From Nissolia schottii (lineage: Eukaryota; Streptophyta; Magnoliopsida; Fabales; Fabaceae), in the NCBI GenBank assembly GCA_003254905.1, contig QANU01004362.1:1-64000 (forward strand): DNA of 64,000 nucleotides, in the 5' to 3' direction. Shown in pieces: positions 53,151-64,000 of the stretch. The notes under the pieces were generated by a model, which ran no database searches, had not been told where the DNA came from, and worked only from the letters and a program-made list of their open reading frames with translations. Each line of letters opens with the position of its first letter. The first letter of the stretch is position 1. The translations under genes were made by a program, and so were the position numbers.

Positions 53151-53265
53151 GTTTTTTCATGTCACACAGAAAGTGCAACCAAAAAATGTACTAAAAAATT
53201 CCCCTACTTCATTCCACACCACTTTATAAGGATTTGGATTTTTAAAAATGAGATATTTTATTTAA

Positions 53266-53361
53266 AAAATAAAATAAAAATTTTACTATTAAATAAATAA
53301 AATGAAACGTAAAATCCATCTTCATTTTATTAATTTACTAGTAAAATTTTTACCTTATTTT
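53266..53361. repeat. Strong 41-bp hairpin (MITE core)
   Basis: 53,266-53,306 and the inverse of 53,321-53,361 match at 37 of 41 positions around a 14-nt loop (ACGTAAAATCCATC). Weaker pairing extends outward to about 53,240 and 53,385. The near-perfect stem could give a small-RNA precursor if transcribed, but is most simply the core of a foldback MITE. Confidence 0.75.
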
Positions 53362-53389
53362 ATAAAGTGACCGACCTCAATTTAGAGGA

Positions 53390-54840
53390 CCCTTTGCCTA
53401 TAATGATTTCAGCCGCCAATTAGCTTATTAATTATTATTATTAGTAAAAAAAATTATCTTAGCTTGTTTAATTAATGAGTTTGAGATTGAATTTCTAGTA
53501 CATTTTTACTTTGTTAGCATATGCGTGTGAATGATTATTAGTAGCGCCAATATTTTAGTTTGGTTACATCACTGATATGCATTGATTAATAATTGAGGGT
53601 AATAATTCGCATACACTAGATAAATTAATTCATACCATGGAAACCGATCATAATAAGTTAATTAATCCTATAATTACGATCAGTGGGAACTATACAACTT
53701 TAAATAAAGCATTAGAAACTTAAATGATTCTACATCATGCAAAATAAATATGTGAAATTCAAAAATGCGTTTGACTGTACTTATTAAGAATAATTAAATA
53801 TAAAAAAAATTAATTTGAGCCACATTTAAAAATAAACCAAAATTAAATTAGAATTATTTTATTTTGTTAGAGATTAAATTGGTTTATCGGTAGTTTGACA
53901 AATTAAATTTAACATTCACTCTTGTTATAGTGACCTATAGACTTCAGTTTAGAAGTTGACATTTTTTTATTAATTAATGATGAAAATCTATATAGGAATA
54001 CGTCATATATAATTTTAACATGAAATCATTCATTAACTCTCCGTATTTAGAGATGTGGGATGCACTTGATTGTTGAGCTTCCAAGTTCCTCTTACTCTAA
54101 TCCGTTGAGAATTATTGTAAAAATATGCATCTTTTTAATAATGTGGTAAACAAGTCATTTGTAAAATAAGTTATTGTAAAAATATGCATCTTTTTGATAA
54201 TGTGATATGTTTAACAAGTCATTTGTAAAATAAGTTCTGGGTATACTGCTTTTGGCTTGTATAAATTCCTACTTTTTAAAGTTTTTATTATTAAAAAATT
54301 ATAAATGTCAAAATCAATTATCAAAATGTCAACAAAAGAATGGTTGTATTTTTAAATTCGATCTTGATTTAGTGGTTCATGGTACAATCATATATTCATA
54401 TATACCGTCAATTTCAACGGCTGGTAACCAACGTAGTTAAAAAGACATATACGATTGAAATAGCATTTTATTATACCCTTCCTTTTTCGCCCCTCATATT
54501 TAGTGCACTGTAACCCATGATCTTTTTCTTTCCGCATAAAAAGGGCAACTTAATTTTAGTAAGGGTGTAATCCGATTTAGACAATGAGAATTGATTTTTA
54601 GGCAATTAGATTTGATTTGACTATTTTTACATGTTGATTAATTTTCAACTAATTCTCAAAACAACCTTGCAACGTGTTACAATTTGTATTACATTCATCA
54701 TACTGTCAACTCTAAATTTAATGCACTCGGTCCCACTATTTTAATGACTCAATCAATTGTTTCCACTCCAATGCTCACTCCGTAATGCGAACACGTGTAT
54801 GCACGCACGATAAAAGAAACTGTTCATGCTTCTCAATTTC
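53390..54840. other. Intergenic DNA with a 59-bp tandem duplication
   Basis: TTATTGTAAAAATATGCATC with the following ACAAGTCATTTGTAAAATAAG is present twice, at 54,112 and 54,171 (second copy ends near 54,234 and has 5 extra bases). No gene is seen. Confidence 0.5.
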
Positions 54841-54844
54841 TATG

Positions 54845-56460
54845 TAATACAACACAAACTTTTATGTGAACACATCCACATGCATGTGAACACATCCGAC
54901 AAAATAGTGGTGCACAAACATTTGTTACATTATTGCATAAATATATATATAACATATGTGCACAAACATATGAAACAATTAACATTAGATACTAAACGAC
55001 CAAAATAGTGGGATTAGTAGTGCACAAATATTTGTCACGTTATTGCACAAACATATACCACATACGTGCATAAACATATGAAACAATATACACTAGATAC
55101 TAAAGGACCAACATAGGGGAAGGGGTAGTGCACAAACATTTGTCACATTATTGCACAAACATATGAAACAATTAACACTAGATACTAAATGACCAAACAT
55201 GGGGATTAGTAGTGCACAAACATATGAAATAATACACACTAGATACTAAAGGACCAACATAGGGGAATGAGTAGTGCACAAACATATGTTACATTATTGC
55301 ACAAACATATACAACATACGTTCTTAAACATATGAAACAATTAACATTAGACACTAGAGGACCAACACAAGGGGATGAGTAGTGTACAAATATTTTCCAC
55401 ATTATAGCACAAACATATAAAACATATGTGCACAAATATATAAAACAATTAACACTAGATACTAAAGGACCAACACAAGGGAATGAGTAGTGCACATTTA
55501 CCACATTATTGCACAAACATATACAACATTAGGGCTGTCAAACAGGCTAGCCTGACCCATTTAGGCCCAGCTTGGCTAACCCGCGGGCCTAAACGGGACA
55601 GGCCTAAACGAGCTTTTACTATTTGCAGTCCATTTTTTATATGCTTGGTTTGTCCATTTATGTGGGTAAACGGGTTAGTCCGTGGTTTATGCCTATGTTA
55701 ATACTAAACTGGTCAATTTGGCCTGCAAGTTAAAAGGGTCGGGCCTAAACAAACTTTTGCTATTCATGGGCCGAATTTTATACGTTTGGCCAAACTCATT
55801 TTGACAATCCTATACAACATACGTGCACAAACATATGAAAACAATACACACTAGATACTAAAGGAGCAAAATATGAGGATTAGTAGTGCACAAACTTTAA
55901 TTACCATATTGCATAAACATCTCAAACATAAATGCACAAACATAACACGTAATTACCACTAATTAGTATTTAGGAAAACAAAAGGTAAGATACGTGCTGC
56001 ACAAACTTCTACTACCATATTACACAAACACGACAAACATAAATGTACAAATATATCACGTAAGTAGATCAACGGTTTGATTGAGGAGTTATACCTCATT
56101 TGTTCCATCGAGTTGATTAGCAGACTCCATTGATGAATTTGGAGTTCGAATCAATTGATTATCAGACTTGTTCGTTCCCTTGATTTGATTAGCAAACTCC
56201 ATCGATGAATTTAAAACTTAAACTAGATGATCAACATAATCCATTGAACAAATAATGATGATTGATGATGATTATGCAAAAAATGAAGAAGGGTGACGAA
56301 GATCACGAAGTACCAACGGATGGTGAAGACGAAATGAGGACGGTGTGAGCAAAGGTCAAGTCGCGTGAGGATTGTGTTTTTCCGTTTTGCGTATAAGATG
56401 CGGATAACACTAAATGATTGTATATTATACTTATTGGCAATACGGTGACATATAATTAGT
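54845..56460. mobile_element. CACAAAC-rich tandem array element, copy 3
   Basis: About seven irregular units of roughly 85-125 bp share GTAGTGCACAAACATTTGT, ACATTATTGCACAAACATAT, GAAACAATTAACACTAGATA and CTAAAGGACCAACA. GCACAAAC or close variants occur more than fifteen times between 54,909 and 56,060. The block is interrupted by the hAT MITE at 55,530-55,812. Beyond the array (56,070-56,230, minus strand) short frames beginning M-E-S-A-N-Q-L-D-G-T-N-E could be a remnant N-terminus of a FAR1/Mutator-like transposase, but this is tentative. The outer ends were not fixed. Confidence 0.6.
55530..55812. mobile_element. hAT-type MITE, 283 bp, with perfect 8-bp target duplication
   Basis: The ends are TAGGGCTGTCAAA and the inverse of TTTTGACAATCCTA. 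The element is flanked on both sides by TACAACAT (55,522-55,529 and 55,813-55,820), an exact 8-bp duplication diagnostic of hAT transposition. The interior contains GGCCTAAACGGGACAGGCC-like words in both orientations. No coding capacity, so it was moved by a hAT transposase supplied elsewhere. Removing it restores a normal unit of the surrounding array, so insertion postdates array formation. Confidence 0.9.
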
Positions 56461-56710
56461 TATACACCAATCATTTTTGTTGTCAAAATTAATTTTAGTC
56501 CTTAAAATTGATTTCGGGAGTAGTGAAATTTTTTAGTTTTTCTCAATCACTTTTCGAAGAACTACTAAACATAAGTCCCTTTGCATCAAAATCAATTATG
56601 ATAAAATCAATTCTATTAATAATTAATTTTTCAAAAACAAAATCAAACAAACACTTAGATTCAAAGTTTTGTTTGACAATTAATTTGCACAAAACAGAGT
56701 CAAATTTTGG

Positions 56711-57264
56711 TAGGGGTAGAAGCGGATCTGATTAATTATCCAATGAGCTTGATAATTCAAACCAAACAAATGGAATTAGTTCAGATTAATTTAGGTAATC
56801 GGTACATTTCAAGGGAAAACCAAATTATTATTAATTCAATTTTAGATTTATAATTTTTCAACTCAATAACTCAAACACTCAACTCCATCACCCGATTAAT
56901 TATTTTATTTATTTAATATTTTTTCAAAGTTTTGTACTTAAGTTGTTAGTAAGAGTAAATTTTTATCCTCCTTATTTAAAATTTTTTAAGGATTTTATCA
57001 ATTTACGCCATTATTAAGTATTTCATAATCAAACTTGACACTTTTTTCCTTAATATAAGGATAAAAAACTTTTGAAAACATACAATTCCTTACTTTTACT
57101 TCAACCTGATGACCTGAATCAAATTAACTTGATCTTAATCATATCAATTTGGTTTAAATTTCTAAAAACACAAAATCTAAAATCTAAACCAACCCAAATA
57201 AATTTCATCGGTTCAAATTTATTTTCGTTAATATTCGAACCGAACTAACTTGCTTATACCCCTA
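56711..57264. mobile_element. hAT-like non-autonomous element, 554 bp
   Basis: The left end TAGGGGTAGAAGCGGATCTG and the inverse of the right end (TAGGGGTATAAGCAAGTTAG) form a terminal inverted repeat. Flanks AATTTTGG (56,703-56,710) and AATTTGGC (57,265-57,272) look like an 8-bp duplication with one change. The interior is A/T-rich with GGTTTAAATTT/AAACCAAAC words and no frame. Confidence 0.65.
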
Positions 57265-57664
57265 AATTTGGCTTAGTTCAGTTTGGATAGTTGAATCACA
57301 AAATATAACAAATTTTAAATTTGAACATTTTTAAATTTTATTTACAAATTTATAGTCAATAACATGTTTATTAAAATTATTTAATCATTATTTAATAATT
57401 TCAAACAATAAAAATTTAATATAATATTGGCATTCTATTTTCATCTCAATAAATTAATAAAAATATTACTTTATTAAAATTTATATCTAAAATTATATTT
57501 TAATCAAAAAAATTATTTAAAACATTAACATTATATATTTTTTGGTACTGCAACATTAAAAGTATATCTTATTCTTACTTTAAAAAAATCATAAAAATAT
57601 TATTATTCTTAAGAATTTTCTTTCTTAATATGAAATAATAATAATAATAATAATTATAATATAA

Positions 57665-57867
57665 ATAAAAAATTTGAAGAAGCAAGATACTGCCAGCGCT
57701 AGAAAGAAGCCACGGCCAAGAGTCCTTGCAAGCCACCTTGCAAGTCAAATTTTCAAAGCAATCATGGCCTAGTTGACTAAGCATGATGACTCATGGTGAT
57801 GACATCATGGCTTATGTCATAATTAATCAATTTTCATTAAATTTTTCTTCAAATTTGAAGAAGGGAA
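57665..57867 (+). mobile_element. Fragment of another Tekay LTR abutting the next element
   Basis: CAAATTTTCAAAGCAATCATGG, in pieces TTTTCAAAGCAATCATG, GATGACATCATGGCTTA and TTTTCATTAAATTT, matches the middle of the LTRs at about 58,300 and 62,140. The fragment stops directly at the TGTAGCATCCC start of the following LTR, so two copies of the same family are joined here, by insertion or recombination. Confidence 0.6.
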
Positions 57868-59060
57868 TGTAGCATCCCGCTTTTTTCTTAGCAAAGATTT
57901 TGCAAAATAACTATATGAGCCGTTTAGTTAGATTAGAAAGTTAAATCCTGAATTCCTTTTATTTAAAATACCCGTTTCACCGTTTCGCAAAATTTCGCGA
58001 ACACCGAATTAATTACCTTTCAGTACCGAAATTTAATTACGTATCAAAGGTATCCGTAAAACACATTTTACGAAAGTAAACTTACGAATACCTTGGATCA
58101 ACTTAAATTTCTCATTAGAAAAATTAGTAGATTAACATTGTGGGTTTAGAAAATTTTTAAGGCACTCGTACATGAACAGCTAACGACCAAACACGAGCGA
58201 ATACGATCGAAATTGTGAATCAAAATTTATGACCACATACACAGCTACCACAAGGAAACATACATGGCTAGCAATGAGGCCATCTTGCATGGTCAAAATT
58301 TCAAAGTATATGAGTCACCATATGAGTCACCTATACGATATCATTGCTTACATCATAATTCATTTGTTTTTCATTTAAATTTTGCTCCAAAATTTAAGAA
58401 GCATGCATGGCCAAGAGGCTATAAATAGCCACTGTTGTCTTGAGTCTTCATATGAAAAGGTTTCACAAAGCACGTTTCGCTCACACACTCTGTCGTTACA
58501 CCGACAAAATAGAAACACCGACCTCACTATACAAGCCTTACCACGATTTTTCCCATAGTTTCCCACCACCTTGTCTTCTTAAATTTCCCTTGTTTTCCTA
58601 AGGAAAATCGTAGCCTACATATCTCGTAGCAAGTTACGCGAGCACCCAAGACAACAGGGCTCTTTAGGGTTTCTACGCAAAGTTCCCGAAACCACTTGGA
58701 AACGTTTCAACAAGTGGGTAATCCTAGAACAATCACTACCTTGGTGATTTATATGTGAATATTGTGATGTTTATGTTGTTGATATTACTGTTGTTTGCCT
58801 GGAAAACTGCTGGCATTTATCTATGACTCTGTCAGGATTTAGGTATACCTAGGTTCGAAATAGGAAAAGAGTAAGATTGTGTTGGAAATGTGTGCCGGGA
58901 TTTTTATCATGAAAAATTAACATCATTTTTGGAATCTACATGAAAAATCTAGCGGGAGTGTTAAGTTTTATGATTTTTGGAGCCACCGACGAATTTCTCA
59001 AGCAAAACGACGTTTTCGGGCGAGCGAGGACAAAATGGGAATTTTGTGAAAATGGTTAGA

Positions 59061-59350
59061 AAATCTGGGTTGATTTTTATGAAAAATGGGTTTAGAGCTA
59101 TCAAAACCTTAGGGACAAGTCTTGAGCCCATCGGGTTTTTGAGAACTAAAATTATGAAGAAAATCGGGCTTTACGAGTAAAAAACGGCATTTTGGGCAAA
59201 AGGGGCAAAACTATAATTTCAAAATTTATGGTCCAAAATCTGGGTTTAAATGTGTAAAAAATGAGCTTAGAACTATCAGAAACCTTGGGTGAAGTCTTGG
59301 ACCCTTTGGGTTTTTGATAACCGAAATTCTAACGGAAATCAAGAGTTTTA
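59061..59350. repeat. Diverged 175-bp tandem duplication inside the 5' LTR
   Basis: AAATCTGGGTT, AGAGCTATCAAAACCTTAGG and GGGTTTTTGAGAAC at 59,061 onward recur as AAATCTGGGTTT, AGAACTATCAGAAACCTTGG and GGGTTTTTGATAAC from 59,236. The offset is 175 bp. It occupies the LTR position (about 1.2 kb in) that carries palindrome couplets in the sister LTRs. Confidence 0.7.
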
Positions 59351-60700
59351 GGAAAAGCACCGGTACACCGTAGTTTTCAGGTTATGATAGTTACTATGCT
59401 CTATGTGCTATATTTTTATGATTATGCATCATGAGGAAATGGGTTGTCATTAGAGTGTTAGGACAACCTTAGATAACTAGACAAAAATCACGTAACCAAG
59501 GAAAGATCATAATTGAACATAGGGAACGAGTAAAGATCTTAAGAAGGTTCAGGCGACAAAGGGCTCGGAATACCTTAAAGATATGTACTTAGCTATATCA
59601 ATTGGGAAATCCCCTCTCTTGGCACATCCACGGACAAGCCCTTCGCTAGTCCAACAAGATGGATTGGTTAATGATTTGAACGCATGCTTAGACCTAATTT
59701 CAGAATAAAGTTAAGATGATGAAGATACGATTATACAAAAAGTGACATCACAAACAAATCTAAAATGCCAAGAGCATATAAAGGGCCCAAAGAGATGTTA
59801 AGGATGTACGAGTCCACAGCTAGTCGCGTCATGAGGACTGACCCCTCACCATCCCAGTAGGTGCATGGTTATTCCTATTGATGATCGATGAAATATGCTA
59901 AATGCATCCATGGTTCGCTACCACTCAGCTTATAGCGCTGCCTGGTCGTCATCATTGCGGAAGTTAGAAGCAGGTTGTAATCGAACGGGGTGACTGTTCC
60001 ACGATATACAAAGGTGGAAGGACATGATGTAACAAGAAGGATGTTGCCTTAGTGCGCGTAAGAGAAATGCCCATCCCCTCATGCATAAGTTTGTGTTATA
60101 TGAATGCATATGATTATGAGTATATATGATGAGGCAATGTCGAGAGATGAAAGTTTCGTCAGACAACATCTATAAAGTTATGAGGGACAAGAGTATGTGA
60201 TCGAGTTACTCTAACGAATAAGACAAGCACGATAAGTTTACCTAGGATAGGTAACACAAAGACTAGAATTCCCAATCACCTAGTAAACTAGATAAAGCTG
60301 CTCAGGATTAGCATGGATTAAAGTAATAATAAGTAGGAATTTTTAGTAGACTTTGACACCTAGTGATCTCCTGAGCAGCTTGGATCATAAATGAAGAAAG
60401 AAATGAATAGTTATGCTCAATGGTTTCTACTGAGAACACGACGCTCTCATCCCCCACCTATTTATGATTCCAGGCGGGCACGATCAGTAAGCTGGGGAGG
60501 AGCAGGTCTCATCTGACAAATAAGGAATTGGGCACCGTAGCAACAGAAGAAGGCCTCAAAGCAACAACATGTGAATAACGTTCTGCATCTTGTATTAGTC
60601 AAACGGTCCAGACGAGCCACTAGCTCTTATGGGTATTAGGGGTATATGTGAACATGAATGTAACTAAATGTGTAGTTACTGACGAACCCATATGAATGTA

Positions 60701-60702
60701 TG

Positions 60703-60750
<48 letters not shown>
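60701..60750. repeat. (TA)n microsatellite in the 5' LTR
   Basis: A long TA run interrupted once by GTA. Confidence 0.95.
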
Positions 60751-60751
<1 letters not shown>

Positions 60752-61013
60752 GTACAATGGAATGATATGAATGGTTTTCGAAACTGTGCCTTGTAAACCC
60801 CGTCGTTCGCTTGTAAATGTATGTTTTTTCCGATCACGCATCACTCATATTTTATGTTCTAAACCATGAAAAGAAAAAGTGTTAAACGGGTCCATACTTT
60901 TATGTAATAAGTATTTTAAAGTTAATAAAGGACTATAAGTATTCCCACCAAGTGGATAACAACCTAGTCAGCATTGTTTATGACTTAAGCATAAGCTAAC
61001 TAGCTAGGGTGTT

Positions 61014-61560
61014 ATAGTTGGAGCTCAGACAAGGTGAGATGACTGTGGTGGACTACACCGCTACATTCGAAAGGCTGTGTTGCTACTCCCACACCTACAA
61101 GTTGAACCTAGATGAGGAATGGAAGTACGGGAAGTACCAATGAAGGTTGAAGTCAGAACTCCAAATGTCCATCAATCATCTGGACGTGCGCTACTACGCT
61201 ACGCTCGTAAACAAGTGCTTGATCCTGGAGGAAGCAATGAGGAAATTGGCTGTAGTACGGAATGAGATAAATAAAAGGAAGATAACCAAGCAAGGAAGTG
61301 TCTCACAAGACCAGAAGAGAAGGAGGACTTTTCAAGCCCAATACCAATTGGAGGGAAACACCTAAGGGCAAGACACCCATGGAGAACAACAAGGAGAAAG
61401 AAGTAACCCACCTTGCCTGAAGTGTGGCAAGCTACACGGGGAACTTTCCTGGCTGGGTGAAAGGTATGCTTCAAATGTGGGGAAAGCGGACATTTTGCCA
61501 AACAATGCAAGGCAGCCTCACTCGCAGCCCAACAATCGGGATAAGTTTTTACACTGTTAA
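61014..61560 (+). pseudogene. Ty3 (Tekay) gag remnant with CCHC zinc knuckle
   Basis: Peptide words L-R-Q-G-E-M-T-V-V-D-Y, L-Q-M-S-I-N-H-L-D-V-R and L-V-N-K-C-L-I-L-E-E-A belong to the retrotransposon gag domain. C-F-K-C-G-E-S-G-H-F-A-K-Q-C, near 61,470-61,510, is a complete CCHC nucleic-acid-binding knuckle. Fossil, in more than one frame. Confidence 0.75.
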
Positions 61561-62897
61561 CAGAGGAAGCGCAGGATAAGGACAATCTCGTTCTAGGTAA
61601 GTGAGTAGTAATAGGTAAAGCCCCTAACTGGGAAGGGGGATACCTAGAACTTTGGAGATATTGAAATTTCGAGGGTGAAATTTTTTTAAGGGGGGTGGAA
61701 TGTAACATCCCACTTTTTTCTTAGTAAAGATTTCGCGTAATAAATAAATATAAAAGCCATTTAATTATATTAGAAATCAAAATCACCCATTTTATCCTTC
61801 CTAAATGCCAATTAAGGTAATGGTTTGCGGTTTCGCGAAATTCTGCAAAGGTCGGATTAATTACCTTTCGTCACCAGAATTTAACCATGCATCAAAGGTA
61901 TCCGTAAAACACACTTTCACGAAAGTAAAATTACGAATACTTTGGATTGAGTTAAATTCCTTATTAGAAAAATTAGTAGATAAAGATTATGTGCTCAGAA
62001 AATTTTTAGGACAACTGTACACAAACGGCTAACGACCAAACACGATCAAACACGATCGAAATCCATTTACAAAATTTAGAACACACATTCAGCCAAGAAT
62101 TTTGTGAAGCTTCATGTGTCACCTTGCATAAGTCAATATTTCAAAGAAATCATGACATAGGTGAGTCACGTAGTGAGTCAGATGATGAATCACCATGATG
62201 ACATCATTGCTTACCTCATTATTTGTTTAATTTTCATTTAAATTTTTAAGGGAAATTTGAAGAAGCTACACGGTCACAAGGCCTATATAAGGCCACCCAT
62301 TTTGCCAAAATATTCAGCCCATGGTCTTTTGTGAAAACACGTTTCGTTCGCACACTCTGTCGTTACTTTGCCAAAACAAAAACACAAAACCTCACTGCAT
62401 AAACCTAATCACGAATTTCCCATAACCTTATCCCTTTAGATTCTTCCTGGTTTTCTTAAGAAAAACCCTAATACACATACCCTAGGGTTCGTTCAGGAGC
62501 AATGTACGCGAGAGCTCGAAGCATTAAAACACTCTAGGGTTTCTACACAAGTTTCTTGAACCAGTTGGAGTAGCTTCAACAAGTGGGTAAACTGATTTCC
62601 CATTTTCTATGTGGGTTGATTTATGTGTAATTTATGTTATGTTTATGATGTTGATATTATGGACAATTGCTTGGAAACTGTTGGCGTATGTCTGTGAATT
62701 GATTGGGATATGAGTGTGCTTGTCTATGATTAGGGTTTTGATGGCAAAACAATGATTTTGGAAAGTTTTTCTAAAGATGAAAAGTTTTGATGAAAAATGT
62801 TGAGGGAAGAGTTAAGTTTTGAAAGAACCCAAGAAGCATGTTTAAGAAGACAAACTAGGGCATGGAATGGTGTTGAACATGCTCTTCAGACCTTTGG

Positions 62898-63002
62898 TCA
62901 TTCGAATGACTAGGCATGGTCATTCAAATGAATAATTGATTTTACTAAACCAAGAGCAAAATATTCAGTCATTCGAATGACTAGGAATAGTCATTCGAAT
63001 GA
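62898..63002. repeat. Two palindrome couplets, TCATTCGAATGA, 22-nt pitch
   Basis: The perfect 12-bp palindrome TCATTCGAATGA occurs at 62,898, 62,969 and 62,991, with a one-base variant at 62,920. Each pair is separated by a related 10-nt spacer (CTAGGCATGG and CTAGGAATAG), giving exact 22-nt start-to-start distances. Confidence 0.95.
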
Positions 63003-63378
63003 CTCAGGTTTTTAGCTCTCTGTCTCTAATTTTTCTTTATTCATTGGGATGTGAATCATGTATTGTGTAGTAAATATAGTATGATGATGAAAATGATTAT
63101 GTATTATGTGTTAACATTATGTTAATATGCATCATGATATAACTAGACTGATAATCACATAACTAAGAAAATATTATAATTGAATCTAGGAAACGAATAA
63201 ATATCTTAAGAAGGTTCCGACCACAAGGGGCTTGGAATACCTTGAAAATATATACGTAGTTATATAGGAAAATCCCTTCTCATGGCTATTTCCTTGCATG
63301 GCCTGAGGTCTACAAGAAATATATGGTTGAGATATGATCCTTATCCTGTAGGTAGAAGCTTGCAGGGGAGTAATGATC

Positions 63379-63525
63379 AGTAGTCCTGTAGTTCACACGC
63401 AATGTAGTATACATCCTAGGACCGTCATTCACACACAAGGTAGTATACATCCTAGGACCATCGTCTACACACGATGTACTATACACCCTAGGATTGTCGT
63501 CTACACGCGATGTATAACCTTCCTT
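63379..63525. repeat. Four-unit minisatellite, about 36 bp, in the 3' LTR
   Basis: Units share the words ACACGCAATGTAGTATACAT or variants plus CCTAGGACCGTC, with about 15% divergence. The unit is half palindromic around CCTAGG. Confidence 0.8.
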
Positions 63526-63670
63526 GCTGTCTGTTCCTCGATGTAACATAACTTCATCATTCCTTTTGGGGTGGACTCATATTTTCTTTAATCTTTCTTT
63601 TCTTTCATAACTTTACTTTGTCTTCTTTAGCACTTTGACTTTCCTTGACTTTTATAATATAAATAAAAAA

Positions 63671-63671
63671 T

Positions 63672-63695
<24 letters not shown>
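63671..63695. repeat. (TA)n microsatellite
   Basis: Uninterrupted TA run near the window end; the remaining 300 bp shows nothing further. Confidence 0.9.
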
Positions 63696-63703
<8 letters not shown>

Positions 63704-64000
63704 TGCCATTATATTATGATCAATCGCGTATCTTTTATTTTGTATAAAATAATTTAATATGTATAATAATTGATAATATGTATCTTTATCAAAGAAAAAA
63801 AAAAGATGATAAGAATAAATTAATGGAGATTTTATTTAAAAAACATACAATAGATTAAAGTGTAGCACAACTTCATCCTTAAAGGCAGAGGAGTGTTTAT
63901 TTTAAAAATAGATGGGAGGGTTGTGTAACAAGAACATCTCTTAAAGAAGATAAGCGTGATTTATTCTTTTAACTTGTTTGGGAAGTGGAGGGTAGGAAAG

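Larger units (their letters stand above)
57868..64000 (+). mobile_element. Tekay-type Ty3 element with long LTRs and gag-only interior
   Basis: The 5' LTR runs from TGTAGCATCCC (57,868) to about 61,012, roughly 3.1 kb. The interior (about 61,013-61,700) holds only gag-type sequence and a polypurine tract, and the 3' LTR starts TGTAACATCCC at 61,702 and leaves the window. It resembles the non-autonomous gag-only/LARD class of long-LTR elements. LTR landmarks (AAGTGGGTAA at about 58,715 and 62,582; GCATCATGA at about 59,425 and 63,130) are colinear. The LTRs differ at many positions, so the insertion is not recent. It is broken, with at least several breaks in the gag part. Confidence 0.7.

Overview
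This is plant nuclear DNA. It is AT-rich, packed with nested transposable elements, and carries two intact intron-containing genes. The transposon set (Tekay-type Ty3 elements with multi-kilobase LTRs, Ty1/copia, CACTA, hAT MITEs, an Au-like SINE) and the two proteins fit a eudicot, and I infer a papilionoid legume. The species call is an inference because no database search was possible.

Layout. 0-1.3 kb: 3' end of an L1-type LINE. 1.6-7.7 kb: a nest made of a minus-strand copia fossil, an Athila-like LTR and a 2.4-kb non-autonomous CACTA element. 7.7-15.4 kb: AT-rich DNA with small MITEs and a tandem duplication. 15.5-18.7 kb: CACTA remnants, including a decayed DUF4216 region on the minus strand. 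18.7-23.3 kb: a broken Tekay-clade Ty3 element. 23.3-29 kb: a CACTA end, a 727-bp element with almost identical inverted ends, and hairpin-rich repeats. 30.0-31.6 kb: a complete ACC oxidase gene (four exons, 318 aa, all catalytic residues present). 32-43.5 kb: an 86-bp tandem repeat, an unusual long-inverted-repeat element built from 32-nt palindrome units, a CACAAAC-rich element and an LTR-like block. 46.8-50.1 kb, minus strand: a complete five-exon gene for an atypical dual-specificity phosphatase of the PFA-DSP/Siw14 family (223 aa) with a SINE in its last intron. 50-57.3 kb: more CACAAAC-rich repeat with a cleanly inserted hAT MITE (perfect 8-bp target duplication), and a second hAT-like element. 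57.7 kb to the end: a Tekay-type element with about 3.1-kb LTRs and a gag-only interior, running off the window.

The two host genes are about 15 kb apart, on opposite strands and functionally unrelated: one makes ethylene, the other probably dephosphorylates inositol pyrophosphates or phosphoproteins. Nothing suggests a cluster.

The most unusual signal is a shared grammar of short palindromes. LTRs of two different Ty3 lineages carry paired palindromes whose starts lie 20-22 nt apart. In two related Tekay LTRs the pairs sit at the same offset (about 1.2 kb) but have unrelated sequences. Separately, a DNA-transposon-like element at 34.8-36.05 kb has long terminal inverted repeats made of 23-nt imperfect palindromes with a strikingly constant 32-nt pitch.
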